From assembly GCA_014058105.1 (NCBI GenBank), contig JACGCM010001161.1:1240001-1304000 (forward strand): a stretch of 64,000 bases of DNA. The letters run 5' to 3'. The DNA comes from Kingdonia uniflora (taxonomy: Eukaryota > Streptophyta > Magnoliopsida > Ranunculales > Circaeasteraceae). The notes under the pieces were generated by a model. That model worked only from the letters and a program-made list of their open reading frames with translations, did no database searches and was not told the origin of the DNA. Below, one piece after another: positions 1 through 21,697 of the stretch (the stretch's first letter is position 1; every line of letters begins with the position of its first letter). The position numbers and the translations under genes are program-made.

Positions 1-240
1 GGTAGAAGTGAGGTTTGAGTGATCTCTGGAACTTCTTGTTACCCTAGTGTGATAATATATTCGTCGTGCTTGTCGGGGGTGGTTTTGATCCTGTTTAGGG
101 TTTCCACCTAATTTAAACCTTGTATATGTGTTTTATTGCCTTTGTTTGAATTCTCTTTTTTGGTTAGAGTTGGTTCTTCAAGTTCTTGCTAAATCGTATT
201 GTGCTTCCGCGTTGCGATTTGCCCCCTCGGTTTTCCAACA
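1..240 (+). repeat. 3' part of the 5' LTR of the copia element
   Basis: Nearly identical to 2103-2342, with only a few substitutions, which suggests a fairly recent insertion. The LTR ends CCAACA at 240 and the gag ATG follows at 272. I do not see a standard methionine-tRNA primer-binding site directly after the LTR. Confidence 0.88.
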
Positions 241-271
241 GAGCGAGGTTTGGGGCAAGTAGAGTAGCAAG

Positions 272-1603
272 ATGGGAAAATCCAAGTATTCTAACGTGAT
301 CAAGTTCGATGTGGAGAAGTTCGATGGGAAGATCAATTTTGGATTGTGGCAAATACAAGTCCAAGATATCTTGACTCAATGCGGGTTACGCAAGGCACTG
401 AAAGGGAAACCTATACCTAAAACTTCGGTTGAAGGTATAGCGGCCCATAAAGCAGACGACGATGAAGAAGAGGACTAGGAAGATCTGGATTCAAGGGCTG
501 CGAGCGGGATACGCCTTTGTCTCACTAAGAACGTTTTGGCAAACGTGGCTGGAGAGAATAACGCAAAGGGTCTTTGGGAAAAGCTTAAAAGTTTGTACCA
601 AACGAAGAGTCTTTCGAATTGCTTATACCTCAAGGAGCGGCTTCATATGCTTAGTATGGATGAGGGTACGAGCATTGGTGATCACCTAGGTTCTTTGAAC
701 GGGATCGTTTCGGAATTGGAATCGATTGGAGTTAAAGTTGAGGATGAAGATAAGGCGCTTCAACTCATATGGTCTATTCGGTCTACCTTCAAGCATCTTC
801 AACCTACGTTGATGTATGGGAAGGAAACCTTGAGTTTTAAGGAGGTTACAAGTACGCTTCTTTCCGAGGAGAGAAGGCTTAAGGGTAGCGAATCCTTGGG
901 GGAAAACTCTGCAATGGTGGTTAGTGGGAAGAGAAGCTTTAATAGGTTCAGAAAAGGAACTTGTTGGAGTTGTGGTCAATCGGGTCATTATAGATCGGAT
1001 TGCAAAACGGGGAAAGATATAGGAGCAAGTCCGGCAAGAGGCTTCGAAAGTGACACTAACAAACTGGCAACGGTTACTAGTAATGATGATGACGAGGCGC
1101 TCCTCGTGGTGGCCGCTGATGGTTCTCGCCACGATAGAGGATGGGTGTTTGATAGTGGGGCTACAATGCATGTATGCGCACACAAGGCATGGTTCGGTAA
1201 ATATGCAAGGTGTGAGGGTAACAAGTTTGTGTTGACGAGCGATGGCTCTCAAAGACCGATTTCGGGAGTGGGTGATATTCGCGTGAGGATTTTCGATGGA
1301 CGCATCGTAGTTCTTCATGATGTTCAACATGTGCCAAGTATGACTCATAATCTAATTTCACTTTCCAAATTATATAATGAGGGTTACAATTACTCCGGGC
1401 GAGGTGGAGTAATAAAAGTTTATCGGAAATCTTCTTTGATCATGAAGGGAGTTCTAAGCGAGAACTTATATGCATTGGTTGGTAAATCAGTTAGTGGAGA
1501 TGTGAAGGTTGCGTGTACCAAGGGAGCTATAAAGATTTCTCGAAAGGGGAATTTAGTTCAAGGTGGAGCAATGGCACGGTCTACAAAGATGATCAGAAAG
1601 TAG
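272..1603 (+). pseudogene. copia gag-protease ORF with one in-frame stop
   Basis: Two open segments (272-478 and 536-1603) lie in the same frame and are separated by a single TAG at 476-478. At that place related gag proteins usually have tryptophan (TGG), so one G-to-A change explains it. Visible parts: the gag domain; a CCHC zinc knuckle (CWSCGQSGHYRSDC, about 959-1000); a protease core with DSGA (about 1150); then the start of the gag-pre-integrase region (NLISLSKL). The frame ends at 1603 and no pol domains follow. This is a retrotransposon protein, not a host gene. Confidence 0.85.
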
Positions 1604-1719
1604 GTTCCGATTGGCGGGTCTAGGAAAAGCCTAGACTCGGGTAATTCTCTTAATTGAGAAGCGACAAGGATACACGACGATGGCAGTAGAAGAAATGGTT
1701 TTATCGCCGAGGTGGAGAT

Positions 1720-2342
1720 TGTTAGGATTACGGCTCAAAACAGGGGAAAGTCGTTCGAACGAGTGGGGAAGTTGTTCGAACGAATTGAGCTTTTGGGCCA
1801 AAATTCCAGAGGATTGTCAAATGGTCGTTCGAACGACCTAATGACTCATTCGAAAAAAAATGGCTCTGTTTGTTTGTTTATAAGTTCGTTTTGAAGGAGA
1901 TTTGATCCAAAGCGATGGATTATCTCGTGATGCGTATTTTGGAGATGACCTAATGGAAAGTCTATAAATATAGAGTGTATGTAAAAGGCCTCTGTACTGT
2001 GAGAAAGAGTTACAGAAAGAAAATGAAGAAATCTAGGGTTTTGCTGTGGAGAAATTTCTTGGGTTTTCTTTCTAGGATTTCTTGCTGGGGATTATTTGTA
2101 AGGGTAGAGGTGAGGTTTGAGTGATCTCTGGAACTTCTTGTAACCCTAGTGTGATAATATATTCGTCGTGCTTGTCGGGGGTGGTTTTGATCCTGTTTAG
2201 GGTTTCCACCTAATTTAAACCTTGTGTATGTGTTTTATTGTCTTTGTTTGAATTCTCTTTTTTGGTTAGAGTTGATTCTTCAAGTTCTTGCTAAATCGTA
2301 TTGTGCTTCCGCGTTGCGATTTGCCCCCTCGGTTTCCCAACA
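1720..2342 (+). repeat. 3' LTR of the copia element (623 bp)
   Basis: Starts TGTTAGG after a polypurine tract and ends CCAACA. It holds three copies of the palindromic core GTTCGAAC near its 5' end (about 1753, 1773 and 1827). One is the 16-bp perfect palindrome GGTCGTTCGAACGACC at 1823-1838. A TATA-like TATAAATATA lies near 1963. Confidence 0.88.
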
Positions 2343-2784
2343 TGACTTTCTATGGCTTTAATAAGTCTGTAAGTATGGTAGGCTTCGAGCTTTATCGGTA
2401 GTCTTCGAGTATCTAGCCTGTTCTCGAAGGCTGCGAGTAGGCTACTACATCACTCCTCTAAAGAGGCTTTCTTCTCTACATAAATAGAAACTAAGCAGTT
2501 TATGCATTATCTCTTCCTAGGCTAATAGTATTTTGAGTAAGCAATGATAATACTTGTTAAAATTTCTCATTAACAGAAACAGATAGAGCATTTACTAAGG
2601 ACGTAATGTCTTGGAGACATTAATTTTTATAACCTCTTCAGAGGTAATGTCTTGAAAATTAAAAACTCGGTGTACAGGTAGGGAAAAGAAAATGCCCAAG
2701 TACTATTTGGTTCTTTAAGATTCATGTAGAACGCAAGTGATATCAAATTGCTAACCATGGTGTACGATCTTACTAATTTGACAG
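2343..2784 (+). other. Probable intron sequence between the copia 3' LTR and transporter exon
   Basis: No ORF or RNA gene is visible. It ends in a good acceptor (TTTGACAG at 2777-2784) directly before the transporter coding sequence, so at least its 3' part is intron. Whether the retrotransposon lies in this intron or has replaced the upstream gene cannot be decided without sequence to the left. Confidence 0.5.
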
Positions 2785-3506
2785 GAAAAGTGGGCGCTCT
2801 TATTGCTTCAATACCACAGGCATTGGCTGCTTCTGTACTATGCTTCATTTGGGCACTTATTGTGGCACTGGGTTTATCAACATTGCAGTACACTGAAACG
2901 AAAAGTTTTAGGAACATAATGATTATCGGTGTTTCATTGTTTCTATCTCTATCAGTTCCTTCATATTTTCAGCAGTATCAACCAGTTTCCGGCTTCGTAC
3001 TTCCAAGTTATTTTGTTCCTTATGCAGCGGCATCAAGCGGGCCTTTTCGCACAGGCATTAATGAAGTAAGCACATGTTCTTCTAGGTCTGCTCATAAAAC
3101 TTTGCATGCATATTGGCTTTTAACTATGCTGAGAAAGTTGTTCAGACCACTAGAGAAATGAAAGGGAAACTTTTACTTCTTTTTTTCTAGCATCATCTCC
3201 GTCCTTTGCTTTTTTCTGGTGTGATTTGTGAAAAATAAAGAACTGACAATTTTTATTTTATTTTCTGGATTGAATGAACCTCAGCTTGATTTTGCCGTAA
3301 ATGGTCTACTTTCACTGAACATGGTGATAGCATTCTTCATAGCATTTATACTGGACAACACTGTTCCTGGAAGCAGACAAGAACGAGGAGTCTACGTATG
3401 GTCAACATCCGAAGAATTATCAAATGACCCGTCCCTTCTTGCAGACTATTCCCTTCCAAGAAAAGTTGCAAAAATTTTCCGATGGGCAAAGTGCGTTGGG
3501 ATGTGA
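2785..3506 (+). CDS. Nucleobase-ascorbate transporter (NAT), last two exons, 5' part missing
   Basis: Exons 2785-3065 and 3285-3506 (TGA) are joined by a GT-AG intron (GAA|GTAAGC ... CTCAG|CTT) in phase 0; the first exon enters in phase 1. They give about 168 residues matching the C-terminal quarter of plant NAT11/NAT12-type proteins (about 700 aa in full). Seen: the stretch GKVGALIASIPQALAAS, several hydrophobic membrane segments, then a cytosolic tail with NTVPGSRQERGVY and DYSLPRKVAKIF. Family role: multi-pass permease for purine, pyrimidine or ascorbate-like substrates; the substrate of the NAT11/12 branch is not established. Upstream exons are outside the window or lost. No frameshift is seen, so this may be the end of a working gene carrying an intronic copia insertion. 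Confidence 0.82.
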
Positions 3507-4271
3507 TAACAGATCTACAATCAGAACTTCGAGTGGAGATTTAAGATATTATATACATTAGAGGTGAAAATAGGATATTAATCATGCAGAGAAAGTAATA
3601 GTATGTACTATTCACAGACAGAAACAAAATTTGTTTACGATAGTATTCAATTTTCTGTTACCAAACACTTTGCTTAGCAAGAGACCACAAGCCTCAATAA
3701 TAAAAATATATGTAGTAATGGCATTTTTTTATGACTTTCGTTATGGTGAAAGCCACAAAATTTTAGTTATCATAGATGAGCCATTCCAGATCACCAAAAA
3801 ACATGGCATACAATTAAGGTGAAAGCTACAAGGAAACGAAATAAAGTCATTCTCTTCAAACCAGACAATAATCAGAAATTTCAACAAAATTATTCTTTTC
3901 ATTGCACTCTTTTCTTTTCCTCTGCTATTCTACTCTATAGATTCCAAACAAAATCACTTTTTGTTGTCATTACAACATGTCCCTTACATCTTTGCATCAA
4001 TAATCTTAACTACGATAATCTTAACTACCATATATACTCTGTATATATGAAATACAGCTATTGGAACTAATGTATACTCTTTTTCGTAAGAGCGTAGAAG
4101 CATCAACAGTGTTTCTCAGGCAAACAAAACTTCTGGATCCGCTGTCAGTGTCTGCCAAGCAAGCGTAGGAACTGGAGAGAAGAATTTGAAATGAGTTTAA
4201 GCTCCATGAGATTTATAAGTCTCTCACCTCCATAATAAGCAGTTATGCTTAAGACAATACCGATCCTATGG
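3507..4271. other. Convergent intergenic region
   Basis: Lies between the 3' end of the + strand transporter and the 3' end of the - strand reductase. It is AT-rich with no coding frame of note, and should hold both 3' UTRs. The short ORFs here have no recognisable similarity. Confidence 0.6.
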
Positions 4272-14499
<10,228 letters not shown>

Positions 14500-14531
14500 G
14501 ATTACACAGAGAGAGACGAAGAAGGGAAACG

Positions 14532-14551
14532 TTTCTCTCTCGAGAGAGAAA
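14532..14551. promoter_or_regulatory. 20-bp GAGA/CT palindrome just upstream of the reductase ATG
   Basis: TTTCTCTCTCGAGAGAGAAA is a perfect palindrome 33 bp upstream of the start codon, probably in the 5' UTR or core promoter. CT-rich and GAGA tracts are common near plant transcription starts; the palindromic form is unusual. Function is inferred only. Confidence 0.4.
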
Positions 14552-14889
14552 GGGGGTAACTTTTTTAGCTACAGTACCAACGATTTTTACCTTTTGAGTA
14601 ATTTTAAATAGTACCGTAATTCTTTAGCCCAATTTTACTCGGCCAATTCTCATTATCCCAAACCTTGCCTGCCAATTAAATGAACATATACAAGATAAAA
14701 AAGTTGTAACTTTTGTCCTTATTTTTATTTTATTTTGACTAATAAGTGATGAGAGAAAAACAAAATAAAAATTTCAAAGATATATAAGTTGAATTAGTCT
14801 CATCATCTCCATATCTAAAGTCTAATTAAATAAACCAAACAAAACATAAGCAATTGCAAAACGCGGAGAGAGAGAGTCGTATTTGAAGG

Positions 14890-16276
14890 TTTAGCTGTTA
14901 GAGTAGTAAAGTTTGGAATAATTAGTATCTTTGAATATTAACATTGTCTTCCCCTTCTTATTTATACATGTTATAAGAACATATTCGATCTTGTAAACGA
15001 CTTAAGAATTTTACACTTCCGTCGGTGACGGCCTTTGTCGTCGTTGAACAACTAAAGTATGTTGTCTTTTTTATTTTTTTCAATCTTTCCAACTTTTTGG
15101 ATATTTTATTTTTTTTAGGTTTGTTTCTCATTTAACAAAACTCTAACGTTATTTCGCTTTACAATGGCGGTCATGCCGCTTGAAGTCGACCTAACAGTAT
15201 TTCGTTTTTTTACTTTCGTTTTCTCTATCAACTTAATTTGACCTGATTGACTAGTTAAGCTCTCTATATATATTAGTCAAAATATATATATACAAAAAAC
15301 AAGAGATTATCGAGTTCATAATATATATATATATATTATGAACTCGATAATCTCTTATTTTTTGTGAAAGACAATTTTTTTTCTTGGTACCTGTCGCAAG
15401 ATGCAATTTTTCTCTTTGGATCGGATGAATGCGTTAACTTTTTCGCCTAGTTCACAAGTTGTAGTTCAAATATTGAAGGGTTTTTTTTAAAAGAGAATTG
15501 ACAAGCCTTCGTGATTTTTATCACTTTTTCTAGTGATTTCTCTTAGAATCACTATAATTTTTCTTACTTCTTCTTTCATCGCTAATGCGGTTTGAGATCT
15601 ATATTTCTATCATTAGGTGTGATATTTTCTATCATATTATGTTGTTAGCTGCGACTGTGAACCGGGTGAAGATGTTGAATTCATTCTACGTCATCTCAAG
15701 TGATCATCTCTACCTCTAGTGATTCTCTCTTCCTCGACTGATCCTCTATTTTACAGTATTTTCACTTTTACCTAAGTGTCTCTATTTCCTCATTATTTAT
15801 TCAAAATATTCATATTATTCTTACGTGAGAAAATGGGCAAGTCGATAGTTGCCGCCGATTTCACAATTTTTGGTTACAAAACCACATGTGGGAAAAATGA
15901 CAAGTCGAATGTTACTACCACTGATTTCACGGGTGATGTGTGAAGCTTTGAAATGTTTCTGCTGCTGCAAAAAGAAAGATTGGAAAAAAGTTTATCAGGG
16001 GGAGCTTTAATTTTTTATTAGTGAGGGAGTGATTGTATCTTTGTGAGGGATTATCTATTTGTTCTATTGTCATCCACCTTGATACGAGCATGTTCGTATC
16101 AACGTGAGGGAGAGTGTTGGAGTATATAGTATGTCTATACATATACTCTTCATTTTGTCCCACATTGGTTAGTAATAAAAATAGTTTAGTGACCCCCTGT
16201 TATATAAAGAGCAGTAAAGCTTGTAATAATTAGTATCTTAAAATATCAATATTTTCCTCACCTTCTTATTTCTACA
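14890..16276 (+). mobile_element. Degenerate LTR-retrotransposon remnant
   Basis: A stretch at about 14897-14968 (TAATTAGTATCTT ... CCTTCTTATTT) recurs at about 16210-16276, as expected of LTR 3' ends. The right copy looks like a short 3' LTR (16115-16276, TGTTGGAG...TCTACA) preceded by a purine tract (GAGGGAGAG). The left LTR is truncated. The 1.1 kb between them keeps no pol ORF. A hairpin (15301-15356) lies inside. The call rests on the repeat pair and the purine tract only. Confidence 0.5.
15292..15366. repeat. Long near-perfect palindrome (28-bp perfect arms, extended to about 37)
   Basis: 15301-15328 is the exact reverse complement of 15329-15356, with no spacer. Outside this core the symmetry continues for about 8 more bases with one mismatch. 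The arms begin AAGAGATTATCGAGTTC and meet in an AT dinucleotide run. It could be a fold-back element, a small-RNA hairpin or a replication-generated palindrome. Confidence 0.9.
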
Positions 16277-16879
16277 TTAAAAGTGGGGCGAGGTTAAATT
16301 GGGGTGAGCAAATTGAAGAATGGGGTGTATTTAAAAAAAATCTTTGACTTTCTTTTATGGGAGAGTATTAGGCCCAAAGTTCAAACCCCTTATAATGACA
16401 TGTTTTCTGGAAGGAAAACTTCACCAATACTTTAGTAAGAAGGTTGCAATTCTAAGCTATAACACAATAGTTTTTACGTGAAAACTCAGTAAAACCTGAG
16501 AAAAACCACGACCTCGAGGAGGGTTTGATGGTAAAATCTAATATGTGCTAGTTATTATAATTGCTGAAAGATAGAATGGATGTAAATAGTAAAAAATGAT
16601 AAAGTTTTGAATCCCTTTTTACATGTGTTTTGCCTGTATTTATAATGGATACGGGAAGTTACAAATAATTGATCTCCTATATTAATGGGTAGTGGGCAAA
16701 CTTTACGGATCTCTTACAACGGCTCTATTTAACCAAGTGTAACGGTTACTGTAGAGGGTCGAGATCTGTAGGCGTGCACTTAATATCTTCTCGAATGATC
16801 ACATACCTTCGACATAGTTGTACTAGGTTTTCCTTGTCGAATCTGGGGAATATGCTACTACACCTCTGTAACCCCAAAC
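16277..16879. other. Intergenic, no gene seen
   Basis: AT-rich sequence without a convincing ORF. The part at 16500-16870 has an LTR-like look but no partner repeat in this window. The last five bases (CAAAC) are one half of the target duplication of the following solo LTR. Confidence 0.5.
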
Positions 16880-19276
16880 TGTAGCGCCCCGCTTTTCTCC
16901 TTTTTCTCATGGATCGTATGTTATGCATTAGTCTAGACTGCCTTATGTTAGTTAATACAATACTTTTTATTTCACTTGATCATACCTTATGGGTTATCTA
17001 TTTTGAGAACATTCAAATTCTTGATCGTGAGGAGTGTTTCTTCCCCACTATCTCAGTACCCACTTCCCCTATTTTCTCCTCAACTCTTATCTCCCTCAAG
17101 CAAATACTCTTCACCCTTCTCCAGCCGTCAAACCAAGGAGACCAAACTACTAATTTAAAATTCTCCTCTTCGTACCTCATACACAATTAGTGGTTAATTC
17201 CCAATTCTCCATACTCCAAATTCTTCAAATCATCATACCATTTTTAGGTCTGAGGCATCTCTTCGAAAACCTAGAATTAAACCCTTAAGAGAAGAGGGAG
17301 TCATTGCTGAAATTCATCACCGTTAGAAGCTTCACACCGCTTGGTTCTTCGATCTTCTTACACTTAATTAAGGCAAGTACATTTATCCCCGGAAGCTCAA
17401 CAACGAATCGACATAATATTTTGGTATGATATATAGATGCATGAGCATAATTTCGTAGGATGTTAGGTATCCAAATAAAAATTCTTATTGATTCACATAT
17501 CGTATAAATTCGTCGTGACTATGTTCGTAATGTAGATTCCATTTGACTCCTATTTTTAGCTTGAATATACATCATGTAAACATGACTTATATGAGTTCTG
17601 ATAGTATATTATACACCATGCTAGGACTCTAGTAGTGGAGCTAATCATATGCAGTATCCTATTTTTATATCTCTATTAGGTCAGTTGAGAAATGATCATG
17701 AAATCTTGTGGTTAGAATATAAGGGAGGGAATATGGTAATCTTATAAGGATTCAAAACAGGCATGCTTAGCAGTAGCTTTGGTGGTAGTTAATAGGTGTT
17801 ATTAGGTGTTCCCATTACTCACATATGTATAGGTTAATCCCAAAGATTCAATTCAGGGGGTAGTTAAACATAGTAGTTAGTATACGCTTATATTTAGACA
17901 ACTTCTAGGTAGGTAATGTTATAACTATATGTGGGTGTATAAGATTGAGTGGTGACAGAATATCTAGCATGAGTCATACACCCCTCATCTTGTTCTTATT
18001 AATTATCTAATATAGATTGTCGATCAATTATAGAATTGCAAATCTTGTGAATATCAAGTGTAATATACGGCTTAACTTAGCCACGATTATAGGACTTTAC
18101 TGATATAACCTTTAATAACTTGAGGTAGACAGATCATTGATAGTCAGAGTATAATATTATCGACAGAGTCCTCACTCCTATATATGAGGGTAGAAATGTC
18201 GTTGAGCATAAGATCGCCCTTCATATGATATAGCTAGTCTCATTGCCTATAGAGCAAGAACATATAGGTCATTTTGATTGAGTGTCGGTCTCTTAAATCA
18301 TTCATGCATAGGATAACTTAGAGTTATGTACACAGTAGGGCTATGTTGTCAGGATCCTTGGGTTCGAGTCCCTAAACAAAATATTTGGTAACTGTTTATC
18401 AGTGTCCCGGGTTGCAAGTCCCTAAATTATTTCCCTGTTACTTCTCGGCTGCATGCTACGCGAGCATCCCATGGGCTTAGATCCTTGAAAGTGAAAATAA
18501 ATAAGACTTTAGACCTGTAGGTTAAAAATCCTTGACCACCTTGATCCGGTGATTTCCCCGCTAATTTCTAGCTCACTAAAAAGGAATCCGCCAATCCCTG
18601 GTTCGACAATAAGTGATACACTTCTGATGAGGGCAGAAGGGTGCGAGAGTGTGGTCCTACTGAATTAAAAGTGACCCTGTGTACATCGTCTGTTAGTTAT
18701 TTCCCACATCTAATAATACACTATAACTACTTTATAATACCGGTTGGCGCCGATGCTTAAAAACAACATTAATAATTGAACTTCATTTCCTCAAAACATT
18801 ACATCATTTATACATATATATAATATTATATCACATTAGTATCTCTTTATTATCTCGGTCTGTCATGTTCAGTGACCGGTAATAATTGTGCTTGTTGACA
18901 CCCTGTACGCTATATTTTTTCACAGGAGGTCGAGCACGGTAGGAATTTGCTTAGTAAGGCTTGGTTGATCATTTTCGGGATTCTTTGGAGTTGGATCGCT
19001 GAGCTGTCGTATGGTATTTATAATATTTATTTCATATTTCATTGCCGTAGTCCTATTCTTATTTTTAGAGTTGATTGAGAATTTTATTCACTTTAATAAA
19101 TTTATTCATTTAATTTATATTTGAGTTTTTCCGCTGCGTTTCTTTGGTAAGTAGATGTAGTTAATTTTTTTAGAAATATATTACATCTGTGGGGTTTATC
19201 CGTGGGATGCCTGACTTGTTAAGCCTTAAGATTTGCTTAATGATTTTTATCAGAAAATGAATTTTGGGGCATGACA
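16880..19276 (+). mobile_element. Solo LTR (2.4 kb), same family as 11359-13636, TSD CAAAC
   Basis: Begins TGTAGCGCCCCG, ends GGGGCATGACA, and is flanked by the exact 5-bp duplication CAAAC (16875-16879 and 19277-19281). These ends and the lack of any internal region show a solo LTR from homologous recombination. It is alignable with the copy in the reductase intron over most of its length, with small indels. Confidence 0.87.
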
Positions 19277-19281
19277 CAAAC

Positions 19282-20046
19282 TCCAAGAGACGGGGAGAGA
19301 TGAGGGCAAGAAAAAGTGTGACAGATGGATGGATAAATTTTGTGATATCTTTTGATTTCAACTGTGTTTATTGTAGAAAGGCTCTCTATAGTTCTTTAAA
19401 AAAGCTGAATTAACTAGAATATTGATAAATACTAAAGGTCATTTCGGTATGGTACTAGTGGAAAACGATTTACATGTGTTACGATATTATACATCCGAAT
19501 GGTTTTGTTATTGGTTGTTTGGTTTTTAATTTTCAAAATGGAACTTTTTAATTTTTTGGTAGACACAATAGAAAACCAGTTCTAAAATGGGTTCATAAGC
19601 TCACAGGAAGCATCAAGCAAGGGATGTAGTAGAATATCGATTTTTTGTGGCCAACACAAGAGGTCCAAAATAGTAGACAAGTTAGAATATAAAATACACG
19701 AGACGAGATTTCATGATGAATTTTTTTGGTTTGGTTCGGTTACCTGGACCAAATGAACAAACTGAGCTCGGATTTGCAATACTATCTTGCACTTTTGGTT
19801 CATGCCAGACCTAACATAGACACATATATTTGCAGCCCTAAGGGGGAATGTTGCACTTTTATTCAAGAAAAAGAAGCCTACATAGAAGAGAAAAAAAATA
19901 ATAAAACACACATCAAATCTAAAAACAAACATGCGAATTAATATGCTAACACAGAGAGACACGGAAACAGAAAGAAAGAAATAAAATTTGATAAACAAAA
20001 GCAAGACCGCAGAGACTACATTATAAGTTCATTGTTTCAAAAATTC
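19282..20046. other. Intergenic, 3' side of first F-box gene
   Basis: No coding frame with recognisable similarity. The right part should contain the 3' UTR of the F-box gene ending at 20047. Confidence 0.5.
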
Positions 20047-21108
20047 TCAAAGTGGAGGTTCAATCCATGAGTAAGAAGAACCTCCAAAGTTGACCTTTCC
20101 GTAAGGGCTAGATTCCTTGATTTCTCGGCAATCCTTTAAGGAGTATAACTTTAGCATTTGGTCTCTTAAACAATCATCGTAGACAAGCACATCTCTCATT
20201 GTCTCAGGTGTGTCTGATTCTTGAACTAAAACAGGCGGAGTGCCCATAAACAATGCCCCTCCTCCTAAGATTTTCACTTTAACCCAACTCATTTGAGAAC
20301 GATCAAGCCTATACACCATCTTTGGATAAAAGCTACCCAAAAATAACTCTCCCTCGAACTCTATCAGATTTATAGAAGATAAGGAAGAAGGATTTTGAAT
20401 TGAACTCCAAGTTTGTTGAGCAATATCAAAAGCTATTATCAGTCCAAATAGACAATCCACACAGTAGAAAACACCGTTCATATAGATCGCATTGCCATAA
20501 GGAATAAAACATGAATCCAACTTAAAAATAGTTGTAGTCCACATTTTATCCCTAAGACTGCATCTTCTTATATAAATAGTTGATGAAACCCGGCAGTCAG
20601 ACTCAATTACATAGACCTGATAATCTGGGGATGTAGGGGGACATAGAAAAGTTGCAACAAATAACCCCCAAGAAGGCATAGTCTCCAAAACAGGAAATTT
20701 GATCTTCTCATTTGTAAAAGGGCAGTAAAGGAAGAGTGTAGAAGGCAAACTACGCAAACTTACTAACAACCAGCCATAGTTTGAGGCGTGGAGTAAAGAT
20801 GTTCTTCTACAGACTTCGTTTCTGATGGTATAACTTTTCTTGTAGTACGGGTCGACAAGCTTATAGAATTTCTCATAAAACACAAAGAGCCATGGAAGTT
20901 GCTTTGCTGAACGTACCCGACGCATTGATCTCCATCTTTTACAAACTGCACGAACACGGGCTTGATCAGTAAACACGAGCTTTGCCATTATAATTTCCAC
21001 AAGCTCTTCAGGAAGAGCAGACCACGGTCGAGTCTTCTCAAGTAGTCTTGGAGATCTTCGTCTCTTCTCCTCAGGCACCCACTGCCTCTCAGCTCTTATT
21101 TTTCCCAT
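20047..21108 (-). CDS. F-box protein (At1g57790-like), intact, 353 aa
   Basis: Single-exon ORF. A basic leader with the motif PEEKRRRSPRLLEK (residues 12-25) precedes an F-box at about 28-64 with core LPEELVEIIMAKL and the family's CKRWRSM end. The remaining 290 residues match the C-terminal domain of plant F-box proteins of the At1g57790/DUF295 type, with paired aromatic blocks (GWLLVSL, FLYCPFTNE, YQVYVIESD, WTTTIFKLD, VYRLDRSQMSWVKV) and a closing SWIEPPL. Family role: substrate receptor binding SKP1 in an SCF ubiquitin ligase; the target is unknown. It is the only full-length member of the group-A copies here; the three upstream copies (to 26317) are broken. The ATG at 21108 is supported by conservation of the MGK start in the broken copies. 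Confidence 0.85.
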   Translation of the reverse strand: MGKIRAERQWVPEEKRRRSPRLLEKTRPWSALPEELVEIIMAKLVFTDQARVRAVCKRWRSMRRVRSAKQLPWLFVFYEKFYKLVDPYYKKSYTIRNEVCRRTSLLHASNYGWLLVSLRSLPSTLFLYCPFTNEKIKFPVLETMPSWGLFVATFLCPPTSPDYQVYVIESDCRVSSTIYIRRCSLRDKMWTTTIFKLDSCFIPYGNAIYMNGVFYCVDCLFGLIIAFDIAQQTWSSIQNPSSLSSINLIEFEGELFLGSFYPKMVYRLDRSQMSWVKVKILGGGALFMGTPPVLVQESDTPETMRDVLVYDDCLRDQMLKLYSLKDCREIKESSPYGKVNFGGSSYSWIEPPL

Positions 21109-21697
21109 CTTCTCTTTGATTCACTTTGATTGGGAGCTTTAAAAATAAATCAAAGATAGAAGCCCTAATTGAGAGGAAACTCCTAAAGTAATCTTTCCTA
21201 CAAAACTTGAGAAGAAGCCCAATAACAAATTGTGGGGCAGAATCCCAGAGTTAAAAAAGCACACTAGTGCTATACCAAATTGTTCTCTGGGTTTCAAAAA
21301 TTAAGATTCAACTGAAACCCTATGTTGATCACTTGAGATTGTGTTGCTAAGGGAGCATTGGAAATGGAATGATGATCGGTATTCGATATACTGCCCATGC
21401 CAGACCGAAAATTTACTTACTTTTTACAGCCTTCACATAAAAACTAAAACCAGTTTAAAGGGTCAAACTCGTATACAAACAAAGCTACACAGACACACAA
21501 GAATATTAATGCTTATATGACAAAAAGAGCAAATAAATTAGACAAACATGCCCATTTGATTCAAGCATTAATGTTTCCTTAAATCAAGAATAACTAAACA
21601 TTCATCAAAGCCTTACATCGAACATAAAAGTTCTTCGAAGTTCTTTAGAAACAAAAACAATAGCACTGACTACATGAATTCATTGTTTCAATACTTC

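Larger units (their letters stand above)
1..2342 (+). mobile_element. Ty1/copia-type LTR element, gag-protease only, 5' end outside window
   Basis: Positions 1-240 repeat as 2103-2342, so the window opens inside the 5' LTR. The 3' LTR is 1720-2342 (TGTTAGG...CCAACA), preceded by the polypurine tract GGTGGAGAT. The internal region is only about 1.48 kb (241-1719). It encodes a copia gag with a zinc knuckle and a protease domain, then about 115 bp of non-coding DNA. Integrase, reverse transcriptase and RNase H are absent, so the element depends on proteins supplied in trans (TR-GAG-like). It lies in the same orientation as, and just upstream of, the transporter exons, and may sit in that gene's intron. 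Confidence 0.88.

Noticed and set aside
686..1348. 220-codon minus-strand ORF in the copia element
   Set aside because: Mirror of the gag-protease coding sequence; no independent similarity.
3631..4070. Short ORFs downstream of the transporter
   Set aside because: AT-rich, no similarity, in the expected 3' UTR and intergenic region.
16909..17190. 93-codon ORF near the start of the second solo LTR
   Set aside because: Entirely inside the LTR and not conserved as an open frame in the other two copies.
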